Assembly (NCBI GenBank): GCA_947493035.1
Contig: CANLOW010000006.1
Span: forward strand, 122,187-186,186
DNA from: an uncultured Aquimarina sp.
Lineage (GTDB): Bacteria; Bacteroidota; Bacteroidia; Flavobacteriales; Flavobacteriaceae
Reading direction: 5' to 3'
Length of the DNA: 64,000 bases
Shown here one piece after another: positions 29,209-38,905 of this stretch; the first letter of the stretch is position 1, and every line of letters starts with the position of its first letter. The notes under the pieces are model-generated. The model ran no database searches and was not told the DNA's origin. It worked only from the letters and a program-made list of their open reading frames with translations. Position numbers and translations under genes: made by a program.

Positions 29209-30515
29209 AGGAAATCAATAATAGTTTCAAGTTTCATTCCTCTGGAGCCTTTGATGAGTATCTCTTGATTTTTTATGCTTTCATATTTTAGAAGAGCAAT
29301 AACTTCTTTAGTTTCTTTGTAGAATTCTAAGTTGTTTTTTTTACTGCAGTTATAAAAGTTAGATCCGACTAAAATAACGCGGTCAATGTTTTTTGAAAGA
29401 GATAAGTAATCAATAATACTTGTGTGTTCTTTATTACTTTCTTTACCTAATTCGAACATATCTCCTAGGATAGCTACTTTTGTTTTCTCGGTAGCTGTTT
29501 TTTCAAAATTTTTAATGCTTAATAACATGCTAGTTGGGTTAGCATTATAAGCATCAAGTAGTATGGTGTTGGAATCAGTTTTAACTATTTGAGATCTATT
29601 ATTTTTAGGGCTATATTCTTGTATTGCTTGTTGAATTTTTTCATCATCAATGTTAAAATAACTTCCTATTGCAATAGCTGCAGCAATATTTTCAGCATTA
29701 TAAGCCCCCATTAAGTTACTTTTTATGGATATTCCTTTCCAATCTAATTCGATAGAAGGGTTTTCTTTTAAAAGAATTGTAGGTGCTGAGGTTTTGTTAT
29801 TATTAATTCCGAATAAAACAGATTTTATAGGTCTTGAGCGCTCTATTAGTCTATTGTCTTTTGTGTTTACGAAAACAATAGCCTTTAAGTCTTTTTTTAG
29901 ATACTCATAAAGTTCAGTTTTTCCTAAAAGTATATTTTCTTCACTGCCAAAACCGTCAAGATGTGCCTTTCCTACATTAGTAATCAGGCCGTAATTTGGT
30001 TGGGTAATTGAAGATAGTAATTCAATTTCTTTCATATGGTTAGCGCCCATTTCTACGATTCCAAATTCAGTTGAATCATTCATACTAAGAAGAGTAAGGG
30101 GTACTCCAATATGATTGTTGAGATTGCCTTTTGTAGAGGTAGTATTAAATTTTTTACTTAAAACACAGTTAATAAGCTCTTTTGTAGTTGTTTTTCCATT
30201 ACTACCAGTAAGTGCTAAAATTGGAATGTTTAAGTATTTACGGTGATATTGAGCAAGTTGTTGTAATGTTTTTAGCGTATTATTGAAATATATGAAATTG
30301 TTGTCTTCGAGCTTAATGTCGTCAATTACCGCATAGGAAGCTCCTTTTTCTAGAGCTTGCTTTGCATATTGATTTCCATTAAAATTTTCTCCTGATAATG
30401 CAAAGAACAATTGATTTGGTTTTATGTTTCGACTATCTGTGCTTATACCGGATGATTGTAAAAATATAGAGTGAAGCTTCGAAATTTCCATAATTGTGTT
30501 AATATTTTTAGACAA
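29205..30515 (-). CDS. murF: UDP-N-acetylmuramoyl-tripeptide--D-alanyl-D-alanine ligase
   Basis: GISTDSRNIKPNQLFFALSGENFNGNQYA; ILALTGSNGKTTTKELI; ILLDAYNANPTSM. Confidence 0.96.
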   Translation of the reverse strand: MSKNINTIMEISKLHSIFLQSSGISTDSRNIKPNQLFFALSGENFNGNQYAKQALEKGASYAVIDDIKLEDNNFIYFNNTLKTLQQLAQYHRKYLNIPILALTGSNGKTTTKELINCVLSKKFNTTSTKGNLNNHIGVPLTLLSMNDSTEFGIVEMGANHMKEIELLSSITQPNYGLITNVGKAHLDGFGSEENILLGKTELYEYLKKDLKAIVFVNTKDNRLIERSRPIKSVLFGINNNKTSAPTILLKENPSIELDWKGISIKSNLMGAYNAENIAAAIAIGSYFNIDDEKIQQAIQEYSPKNNRSQIVKTDSNTILLDAYNANPTSMLLSIKNFEKTATEKTKVAILGDMFELGKESNKEHTSIIDYLSLSKNIDRVILVGSNFYNCSKKNNLEFYKETKEVIALLKYESIKNQEILIKGSRGMKLETIIDFL

Positions 30516-30575
30516 ATTAGTGTTGTAATTTGTAGCTGAAAAAATAGTATTCTTTTTTTGATTTTAGGCATCAAA

Positions 30576-30599
30576 AAACCCTAGACTAGGCTAGGGTTT
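30576..30599. terminator. Hairpin between gldJ and murF
   Basis: AAACCCTAG...CTAGGGTTT. Confidence 0.6.
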
Positions 30600-30623
30600 G
30601 TATTTTGATAAACTAAAGTTTAA

Positions 30624-32306
30624 TTAGTTTGTTGGCTTCTTGAATTTAGTAAATTTATTACCAACACGAGAAACAGCATTTCTAAACCCTATATAGTCAG
30701 TTGCCATATCCTGTGGGAAGTATCTACGTTGAGCAGGATCTAGCCAGTAAGCTCTATCTTTCCATGAACCCCCTTTGTAAACACGGACATTGTCATCTAC
30801 TAAAGTTTTACGTTTGGTAGACTTATCATATTCTCTACTTAAAGTACCATCTTCATTAGCTGTTACTTTATGAGAAGGTGAATTGTACATTGCTTTAGTA
30901 GGATTTCCTTCAATATCATTAAATGATTCATAGTATCTAGATGATAATTTATCACCATCTCTGTAATTTCTATTATCACTTTCAGAGAAATTTGTTCTTA
31001 AGTAAGTATCCTCTTCGTCAATTGGTACTTTTTTAATTTCTCCAGGTAACGTTCTTGCAATAATCTTTCCGTTACTTAAAGTGTCATATTCAACTTCATC
31101 CAAGCCTAGTACAGTAACAGTTCCGTCTTCAGCGATAGCATTTTTAGTGTAAACATTACCACGGTAGTAATTAAAGTCATTAAACTCATCATCTACAATA
31201 GGTCTATATACATCAGCAACCCATTCAGCAACATTACCAGCCATATCATATAAACCATAGTCATTTGGAGGGTAGCTTTTGATTTCAGCAGTAATATCTG
31301 CGCCATCATCACTCCATCCAGCAATACCACCGTAATCACCAGATCCTTGTTTAAAGTTTGCTAATTGGTCACCATAACGGTTCTTTTTACCTTGGCGTTG
31401 TCTAGTGTATTGACCGTCCCAAGGATATTTCTTTCTTCCTCTATAGATATTGTAATTTCTAATACCAACTAATCCAAGAGCTGCATATTCCCATTCGGCT
31501 TCAGTTGGAAGACGATATTTTGGTGGTATATTACCTGAGTTACGTTGTTGGAAACTTCCTCCTGTATACAAACTATCTCTTTCAGCAAGCTTTTGATTTC
31601 TTTCAGATTCAGGTCCTCCTTTTGTTAACGATTCATCACCATTATAAGCATCCTTTGGGCTATTTTCGTAAGTTTCACTAAAGAAAGGTGTTTTTTGAGC
31701 AACAGATTGCTGTACAGCTTCTCTAGGGAAAATACCTCGGTCAATTAAAAGGTTTTCAGTAACACGTTCTGTTCTCCAGTTACTGTATTCAACAGCTTGA
31801 ATCCAAGATACTCCAACAACAGGGTAGTTGCGGTACGCAGGATGACGTAAGTAATTATTGGTCATTACCTCATTAAACCCTAAACGATTTCTCCATACTA
31901 GAGTATCAGGTAAAGCACCTATATATATGTTTCTGTATCTATCATCTGATGGGTCATATACACGTTTTAGCCATTCTAAATATTCAAGATACATAAGGTT
32001 AGTGACTTCAGTTTCATCCATGTAGAAGGATTGTACGTGTTGTCTATTAGGTGTGTTGTTCCAATCATGCATCACATCATCTTGGACACGACCCATGGTG
32101 AATGTACCACCTTCGATAGGTACAGTACCTACGGGTGTTTCTTGTTCTTTATAGTCTGTGTTAACTTCAAAAACGCCGTTTTTAGAGTTGAATAAAGAAC
32201 CCGTACCTCTAGACTTTGTTGAAAAAGACTCAGAAGTATTACAGCTAACGAAGGCAACACTAAGTCCCAAGGTTACAAGTAGGTTAAAAAGGTTTTTTCT
32301 CTTCAT
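30624..32306 (-). CDS. gldJ: Gliding motility lipoprotein GldJ (SUMF/FGE-sulfatase fold)
   Basis: Lipobox VSCNTSES; IEGGTFTMGRVQDDVMHDWNNTPNRQHVQSFYMDETEVTNLMYLEYLEWL; divergent from porU. Confidence 0.93.
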   Translation of the reverse strand: MKRKNLFNLLVTLGLSVAFVSCNTSESFSTKSRGTGSLFNSKNGVFEVNTDYKEQETPVGTVPIEGGTFTMGRVQDDVMHDWNNTPNRQHVQSFYMDETEVTNLMYLEYLEWLKRVYDPSDDRYRNIYIGALPDTLVWRNRLGFNEVMTNNYLRHPAYRNYPVVGVSWIQAVEYSNWRTERVTENLLIDRGIFPREAVQQSVAQKTPFFSETYENSPKDAYNGDESLTKGGPESERNQKLAERDSLYTGGSFQQRNSGNIPPKYRLPTEAEWEYAALGLVGIRNYNIYRGRKKYPWDGQYTRQRQGKKNRYGDQLANFKQGSGDYGGIAGWSDDGADITAEIKSYPPNDYGLYDMAGNVAEWVADVYRPIVDDEFNDFNYYRGNVYTKNAIAEDGTVTVLGLDEVEYDTLSNGKIIARTLPGEIKKVPIDEEDTYLRTNFSESDNRNYRDGDKLSSRYYESFNDIEGNPTKAMYNSPSHKVTANEDGTLSREYDKSTKRKTLVDDNVRVYKGGSWKDRAYWLDPAQRRYFPQDMATDYIGFRNAVSRVGNKFTKFKKPTN

Positions 32307-32477
32307 AATGGGTAATCCTTTTACTAAATAGGGTTTGCAATATAATAATTAACGCCCAGAAATCAATTTTATTTTCGGTTGTGAAAATATTTATTTTTTA
32401 GGACTTACAACAATTGCTTTTTAAAAATCTTATCTTTTCTTTGTGTAATTGTGAATTATTACAAGCAGAATATTAAT

Positions 32478-35400
32478 ATGAAGTATATATTATCTATTAG
32501 TTTTTTTCTGATCCTTGTACAGTATACTGTAGGGCAGGAATCTATCGTCGTACAATGGTCTTCTGAAAAAGAAGACTCTGCAATTGTTTCTGGAGTTGAG
32601 TCTAATTATATCGTAAATGCTGATAACTATGTGAATAGAGATGAGGTTTATGAAGCGAGATTTTTCATAAAAGGTTATGAGAATTATGCTGGAGATGTAG
32701 AAATTAGCTCAACTAATTATGAAACTATATCTAATAATGAATTGAAAAGTCTTGGTGATTTAGATTTTTCTAGTAAGGTTTCATCATCTTCATCTATATC
32801 AAAGGCAAGAGATAAATTTGTGCATTCAATTGCTGTTACCCCAATTATATGTAATGGAGGTAGTTGTAAGAGATTAATTAATTTTCAGGTAAAGAGAAAG
32901 CTAAGTTCAAGTAGAAGAAATAAACTGATATCAAAAAAAGGGTTAGATATTACTAGGACAAATTCAGTACTTCAGAGTGGTGAATGGAAAAAGATAAGAA
33001 TCGATACTACAGGTGTTTTTCAAATTACTTCTGCTTTATTGCAAAGATTAGGTTTTAATCCAAATACTACTGATCCAAATAATGTTCGTGTATATGGTTT
33101 TGGAGGTAGGTCGTTGCCATTAGCTAATAGCGAAAATCGATTTTTTGATATTCCTGAAATAGCAGTTGATGTTATAGGTGGAGGAGATGGTATATTCGAT
33201 AGCGATGATAAAATTTATTTTTATGGTATAGGTACTAAAGGGTGGAATCAAGATAATGTAAGCTTTGTTAATCCATATTCGGATGAGGCATTTTATTATA
33301 TCACCGTAGGTAGTGACCCTAGCAAGAAAATATTAGATATTGTAGAGCCTATAGGTGATGCAGTTAGTGTTTTTAATAGTTTTGATTATGAGACTTTTTT
33401 TGAAGAAGATAAAGTTAATTTAGTTAGACAAGGAAGAGAGTGGTTTGGTGATAATATTGATGTAGAATTATCTAAATCATTGAATTTTTTCGTTCCAGAA
33501 AGAGTTAACAACGAAGTTGTGTCTTATGATTTGAATATAGCAGGAGATTATAATCAAAACCCTATAGTAACTATTGGTAGTAACGATAATACTGATAGTC
33601 CTGAAGTGGTTACTTTATCCAATATTAGATCTTCTATTGACTATATAATAACAGGAACAAAAGGTAGTCTGGGAACAAACACTGCTCTTGAAGATGTATC
33701 TGTTAATTTAACTTTTGATAAACAAGGTGACCCTTCTTCTAATATATATATAGATAATCTTTTACTGAAAGCTGAATGTAAATTAAAAGCTTTTGGTAAG
33801 CAATTTTCTTTTAAAAATAGTAATCAGGTTTCAAATAGTGGAGTTGGTCAATATGTTATTGATTCTGCTGAAGAAATTACATCGATATGGGATATAACAG
33901 ACCCTTATAATCCTACTAAGAAAAATCACAACGGTAGTGCTCAAGCAACATTAAAAGTTGGATTGGGTGTTGATAAGAATTATCAAGCTTTTGTAGAAGG
34001 GGATGTTTTTGATCCTATAGTACCTTCATCTTTTAATGTGGATAATCAAAATATTAAAGGTGATATATTTAAGAATGCTCAAGGAGGGGAAGAAGGTGTA
34101 GATTACCTTATAATTACACATGAAAGCTTAGTGCCAGCGGCAAATCGATTGGCTAGCTTGAGAGAGAAAGATGGATTAAGATCGAAAATTTTAACAACTG
34201 AATCGATTTTTAATGAATTTAGTTCAGGACAACAAGATATAGCCGCAATAAGAAATGTGATTAGATACGTATACGCTAATGCTTCATCAGAAGCTGATAG
34301 ATTAAAGTTTGTGTGCTTTTTAGGGAGTCCAAGTTTTGATTATAAAGATAGGGTAGTGGAAAATGTGAATTTAGTCCCTATTTTTCATGCGATTGAAGGG
34401 AATAGTGGTACAAGAAGTTATCCTTCAGATGACTTTTATGTGGCTTTAGATGAGGATGAAGGGGCAAATATTGTAACGGACGCTATGGATGTTGCAGTAG
34501 GTAGAATTCTTGCTTCTGATTTATCTGTTGCTAATGAGATGATTGATAAGATTGTGGATTACAACAGTGATAAGACAAGTGGGGCTTGGAGGCGTAATAT
34601 TACCTTTTTTGCTGATGATCCTGATACGGCTTCAGATAAAACAAGAGACGGGCAACTACAAGTGATGCTTGATTTTGCAGCTAATAGGTTAAGAGATGAT
34701 ATCGAGAGAGCAAGAGTGAATAAGCTTTTAAGTGATGCTTTTGAGCAAATTTCAACTCCTAGTGGACCAAGATATCCCCAAGTATCTCAAAGTGTTATTA
34801 ATTCATTTGAAAATGGAAGCTTGATGTCTTTTTATTTAGGGCATGGAGGAGTAAGTGGTTTGGCAGTAGAAGATTTGTTTAACTCAAGGACTGCGGTTGA
34901 TTTATCTAACGATACAAGGCCAAATATTTTTGTAACAGTAACTTGTGAGTTAACAAGATTTGATGACCCTTTAGGTCTTTCAGCTGGTGAATTGATGTTT
35001 TTGAATTCGAGAGGGGGTTCTGTTGTCTTGATTACTACAGTGAGGGATATATTTGTAAGTGTAGCGCTTAATTTTTATCCCATTTTTGTAGATAAATTAT
35101 TTGATGAGAATAAAGACCCTCTACCTATCGGAGAAGCATTGAGGTTAGCTAAATCTGAATTGACAAGTTTTAATAAAAGATCTATTTTTTGTATTGGAGA
35201 TCCGGCTTTGGTTCCGGGTATACCAAGTACTGGTATTAGTGTAGATAGTGTAAATGATGAAGTTAATTTTAATGAAATAGTAAATTCAGCTGATGGTACG
35301 GAGAGGTCTAGAGAGGTTTTGCAAGGCTTGGGTAGAGTAAGAATGAAAGGAAGTCTTCTAAATGCTGATAAAAGTGGAGTAGATGAGTCTTTTAATGGAG

Positions 35401-36413
35401 TGGCTACAGTGTCTGTGTTTGCTCCAAGAGAACAAAGAACTACGCTAGCAAATGATGGATTTACGCAGCGTTGGGAATTGAATGAAAGTACATTTAGATT
35501 TACTTCTCAAGATACAGAAGAACCTTATAAGTTTAATTTTGAAGTCCCTGGTAAGCTTCTTTTTAGCGGTAAGGCTTCAATAAGAAAAGGGGAATACAAT
35601 GTAACATTTGTTATGCCAAGAAATGTTGGAGAGAAACTTGCTAAAGGAGAAATAAGTATTTATGCTGAAAACCAAGGTCAAGGTCCGGATAAGTTAGATG
35701 TAGAGAGTATCACGATTGGAGGTTTAAGTGATGAGGCTTTGGAGGATGTTTCGCCACCTCAAATAGAAATTTTCATTAACGATGAAAGTTTCACAGATGG
35801 GCAATTAGTGAGCTCTGAACCTTTAATTATTGCAAAATTTAGCGATGAAAATGGTATCAATACAGCAGGTGGGGTTGGTCATGATATTATTGCAATAATT
35901 GATGGGGATGAAGCTAATCCAATTGTTTTAAATGAATTTTATACTTCTGAAATAGATGATTTTACTAAAGGAAGAATAGAATATCGATTACGTGATTTGG
36001 AAGAAGGAGAGCATACTATTGAGATTAGAGTTTCGGATACTTCTAATAATGCGACTTCAAAAGAAATAACATTTACATCAGCAAATTCAAGTGACTTTAA
36101 TATAAATAGAGTATTAAATTACCCAAATCCATTTACGTCCAAGACAGGATTTTGGTTCAGTCATACCGGAAGTTCTAGTTTAGAGCTCGAGGTTTTTGTT
36201 CAAGTGTTTACAGTAACTGGTAAAATTGTAAAGTCTTTAAAAACAGTATCTCCAGTCAGTGGTCAGAATACATATGAGGGGGTTTTGATGTGGGATGGAA
36301 AAGATGATTTTGGGAAAAAATTAGGAAAAGGAACGTATTTATATAAGATATCTGTGAAATCTCCGTTAATGAATAAGACTGTAACAAAAATTGAAAAGTT
36401 GGTTATTTTATAA
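32478..36413 (+). CDS. porU: Type IX secretion system sortase PorU
   Basis: Peptidase C25-like: YLIITHESLVPAANRLASLREKDGL..., MSFYLGHGGVSGLAVEDLF, VTVTCELTRFDDP; C-terminal CTD; start at internal ATG (MKYILSISFF). Confidence 0.93.
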   Translation: MKYILSISFFLILVQYTVGQESIVVQWSSEKEDSAIVSGVESNYIVNADNYVNRDEVYEARFFIKGYENYAGDVEISSTNYETISNNELKSLGDLDFSSKVSSSSSISKARDKFVHSIAVTPIICNGGSCKRLINFQVKRKLSSSRRNKLISKKGLDITRTNSVLQSGEWKKIRIDTTGVFQITSALLQRLGFNPNTTDPNNVRVYGFGGRSLPLANSENRFFDIPEIAVDVIGGGDGIFDSDDKIYFYGIGTKGWNQDNVSFVNPYSDEAFYYITVGSDPSKKILDIVEPIGDAVSVFNSFDYETFFEEDKVNLVRQGREWFGDNIDVELSKSLNFFVPERVNNEVVSYDLNIAGDYNQNPIVTIGSNDNTDSPEVVTLSNIRSSIDYIITGTKGSLGTNTALEDVSVNLTFDKQGDPSSNIYIDNLLLKAECKLKAFGKQFSFKNSNQVSNSGVGQYVIDSAEEITSIWDITDPYNPTKKNHNGSAQATLKVGLGVDKNYQAFVEGDVFDPIVPSSFNVDNQNIKGDIFKNAQGGEEGVDYLIITHESLVPAANRLASLREKDGLRSKILTTESIFNEFSSGQQDIAAIRNVIRYVYANASSEADRLKFVCFLGSPSFDYKDRVVENVNLVPIFHAIEGNSGTRSYPSDDFYVALDEDEGANIVTDAMDVAVGRILASDLSVANEMIDKIVDYNSDKTSGAWRRNITFFADDPDTASDKTRDGQLQVMLDFAANRLRDDIERARVNKLLSDAFEQISTPSGPRYPQVSQSVINSFENGSLMSFYLGHGGVSGLAVEDLFNSRTAVDLSNDTRPNIFVTVTCELTRFDDPLGLSAGELMFLNSRGGSVVLITTVRDIFVSVALNFYPIFVDKLFDENKDPLPIGEALRLAKSELTSFNKRSIFCIGDPALVPGIPSTGISVDSVNDEVNFNEIVNSADGTERSREVLQGLGRVRMKGSLLNADKSGVDESFNGVATVSVFAPREQRTTLANDGFTQRWELNESTFRFTSQDTEEPYKFNFEVPGKLLFSGKASIRKGEYNVTFVMPRNVGEKLAKGEISIYAENQGQGPDKLDVESITIGGLSDEALEDVSPPQIEIFINDESFTDGQLVSSEPLIIAKFSDENGINTAGGVGHDIIAIIDGDEANPIVLNEFYTSEIDDFTKGRIEYRLRDLEEGEHTIEIRVSDTSNNATSKEITFTSANSSDFNINRVLNYPNPFTSKTGFWFSHTGSSSLELEVFVQVFTVTGKIVKSLKTVSPVSGQNTYEGVLMWDGKDDFGKKLGKGTYLYKISVKSPLMNKTVTKIEKLVIL

Positions 36414-36447
36414 TTAAATCTATATTTGTTTTCAAATCTTAAACTAA

Positions 36448-37596
36448 ATGAAATATAAAATTATTGGTTGCCTATTGTTAGCTTTTAGTGCTAGTAATAT
36501 GCTTATTCAAGCTCAAAGTGATTTAACAGGTGCTATTACTACAGCATTACCATTTTTACAAGTAACGGCAGATGCTAGAGCAGGTGGTCTTGCAGATCAA
36601 GGGGTGGCAACTTCGCCAGATGCTTTTTCTCAGCAATGGAATGCTTCTAAATATGCTTTTGCTGAAAAAGAATTAGGTGTAGGGTTATCTATAACTCCAT
36701 ATTTAACACAGTTGGTAGATGATATTATTTTAGCAAACATTGCCGGATATAAAAAGTTAGATGAAAGAAGCGCAATTGGTGCAAGTATTAGATACTTTAG
36801 TCTTGGAGAAATCCAATTAAGAGATAGGGATGGTTTCGATCAAGGTACTGTCAAGCCTAATTCATTGGCTGTAGATGTGTCTTATGCTTTGAAACTTAGT
36901 GAGCGTTTTTCTATGGCAGTTGCAGGTAGATATCTTAGAGATGATCTTAGATTGCAGCCTATTCCTAATGCCAGTGCTGAAGTAGGAAATTCATTTGGTG
37001 TTGATATTACAGGATATTACCAAAGTGAAAATATTCCTTACAGAAATTTTGATGGTAGATGGCGAGGTGGTTTTGCTATTAGTAATATAGGTCCAAAGAT
37101 ATCTTACAGTGAAGGGCAAGAAAGCTTTATTCCTACTAATTTGAGAGTAGGTGGTGGTTTCGATTTTGGAATTGATACTTATAATAAAGTTAAAACAACT
37201 TTAGAGTTTTCAAAATTATTAGTACCAACACCTAACAGATCATTAACAGGAGCTCAAAGACAACAAGAAATAAATGATGCAAGTCCGATAGGTTCTATAT
37301 TCTCTTCTTTTGGAGATGCTCCAGGAGGAATTAGAGAGGAAATAGCTGAAATCACAACGTCGTTTGGTGTTGAGTATGATTATAATGATATTTTTGCATT
37401 AAGAGCTGGGTATTTTCATGAGTTCGAAAGTAAAGGGGCTCGTCAATTTGTTGCATTAGGTGCAGGTTTTAAATACACCTCTATCGGTGTAGATCTTTCT
37501 TATCTGTTTAATACGTCTAATGTTCCAAGTCCTTTAGATGGTACACTTAGGGTAGGTTTAACCTTCTCTTTTGGGCAAGAGTATAGTGAGTATTAG
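36448..37596 (+). CDS. porV: Type IX secretion system outer membrane protein PorV/LptO
   Basis: ITTALPFLQVTADARAGGLADQGVATSPDAFSQQWNASKYAF; directly downstream of porU. Confidence 0.93.
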   Translation: MKYKIIGCLLLAFSASNMLIQAQSDLTGAITTALPFLQVTADARAGGLADQGVATSPDAFSQQWNASKYAFAEKELGVGLSITPYLTQLVDDIILANIAGYKKLDERSAIGASIRYFSLGEIQLRDRDGFDQGTVKPNSLAVDVSYALKLSERFSMAVAGRYLRDDLRLQPIPNASAEVGNSFGVDITGYYQSENIPYRNFDGRWRGGFAISNIGPKISYSEGQESFIPTNLRVGGGFDFGIDTYNKVKTTLEFSKLLVPTPNRSLTGAQRQQEINDASPIGSIFSSFGDAPGGIREEIAEITTSFGVEYDYNDIFALRAGYFHEFESKGARQFVALGAGFKYTSIGVDLSYLFNTSNVPSPLDGTLRVGLTFSFGQEYSEY

Positions 37597-37616
37597 AAGA
37601 AAAAAATAAAGTTTCG

Positions 37617-37652
37617 AAAAGTGTCATTTTTTAAAAAATGACACTTTTTTTA
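37617..37652 (+). terminator. Terminator downstream of porV
   Basis: AAAAGTGTCATTTTTT/AAAAAATGACACTTTT 16-bp perfect palindrome + T-run. Confidence 0.8.
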
Positions 37653-37812
37653 TATAATAATTTCTAATCTCCCTTTTTTTGACACTACGTTTGGTTATAA
37701 ATGTAATTTTTTGATCAAATAAGTTGTTTTTTTATAAATCAATAAATATTAAGACACAAAAAGAATCCGTAATTTTATAAAGTTAGAAATGTGAATTTCC
37801 TAAGCAAAGTAT

Positions 37813-37820
37813 TATTTTTG
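37813..37820 (+). promoter_or_regulatory. TAnnTTTG -7 element upstream of pdhA
   Basis: TATTTTTG about 80 nt before pdhA. Confidence 0.35.
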
Positions 37821-37898
37821 CTTGAATTGTTTACAATGATATCCAAGGTATATTAATTACCGATTACTGAAACAGATTCTTTAAAACGAAAATTTCGT

Positions 37899-38897
37899 AT
37901 GAAAAAAATTACCAAAGAGGTTTACTTGAACTGGTATGAAAACATGCTTTTCTGGAGAAAGTTTGAAGACAAACTTGCTCAAGTTTATATCCAACAAAAA
38001 GTAAGAGGGTTTCTACACCTTTATAATGGTCAAGAAGCGATATTAGCAGGTGCCTTACATGCAATGGAATTAGGTAAGGACAAGATGATTACTGCATATC
38101 GTAACCATGTTCAACCAATAGGTATGGGAGTAGATCCTAAAATGGTGATGGCAGAATTGTACGGAAAAGAAACGGGTACTTCTAAAGGTATGGGAGGATC
38201 AATGCATATCTTCTCTAAGGAATTTGGTTTTTATGGAGGTCACGGTATCGTTGGTGGACAAATTCCTTTAGGAGCTGGTATTGCTTTTGCTGATAAATAT
38301 TTCAAAAGAGATGGTGTAACACTTACTTTCTTTGGAGATGGAGCTGCACGTCAAGGTTCTTTACATGAAGCTTTCAATTTAGCTATGCTTTGGAATTTGC
38401 CAGTAGTATTCTGTGTTGAAAATAACCAGTATGCAATGGGTACTTCTGTAGAGCGTTCAGCTAACCATACAGATATTCATAAATTAGGTGACGGTTATTT
38501 AATGCCTAATAAACCGGTAGATGCGATGGATCCTGTGGCTTGTGCTGAAGCTTTTGATGAAGCGATTACAAGAGCTCGTACGGGTGGCGGACCTACTTTC
38601 TTAGAATTAAGAACATATCGTTATAGAGGTCACTCAATGAGTGATGCGCAACATTATCGTACGAAAGAAGAAGTAGCTGAATACCAAAAAATAGACCCTA
38701 TTACACAAGTGTTAGATGTAATTAAGGCTAAAAAATATGCTACTGACGAAGAAGTAGAAGCGATTAATAAGCGTGTTAAAGATAAAGTAGCCGAATGTCA
38801 AAAATTTGCTGAGGAATCTCCATTCCCAAAAACACAGCAACTTTACGATATGGTTTACGAACAAGAAGATTATCCTTTTATACCACATAAATTATAA
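37899..38897 (+). CDS. pdhA: Pyruvate dehydrogenase E1 component alpha subunit
   Basis: GQEAILAGALHAMELGKDKMITAYRNH; GDGAARQGSLHEAFNLAMLWNLPVVFCVENNQYAMGTS; RYRGHSMSDAQHYRTKEE. Confidence 0.96.
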   Translation: MKKITKEVYLNWYENMLFWRKFEDKLAQVYIQQKVRGFLHLYNGQEAILAGALHAMELGKDKMITAYRNHVQPIGMGVDPKMVMAELYGKETGTSKGMGGSMHIFSKEFGFYGGHGIVGGQIPLGAGIAFADKYFKRDGVTLTFFGDGAARQGSLHEAFNLAMLWNLPVVFCVENNQYAMGTSVERSANHTDIHKLGDGYLMPNKPVDAMDPVACAEAFDEAITRARTGGGPTFLELRTYRYRGHSMSDAQHYRTKEEVAEYQKIDPITQVLDVIKAKKYATDEEVEAINKRVKDKVAECQKFAEESPFPKTQQLYDMVYEQEDYPFIPHKL

Positions 38898-38905
38898 AAA
38901 GAAAT

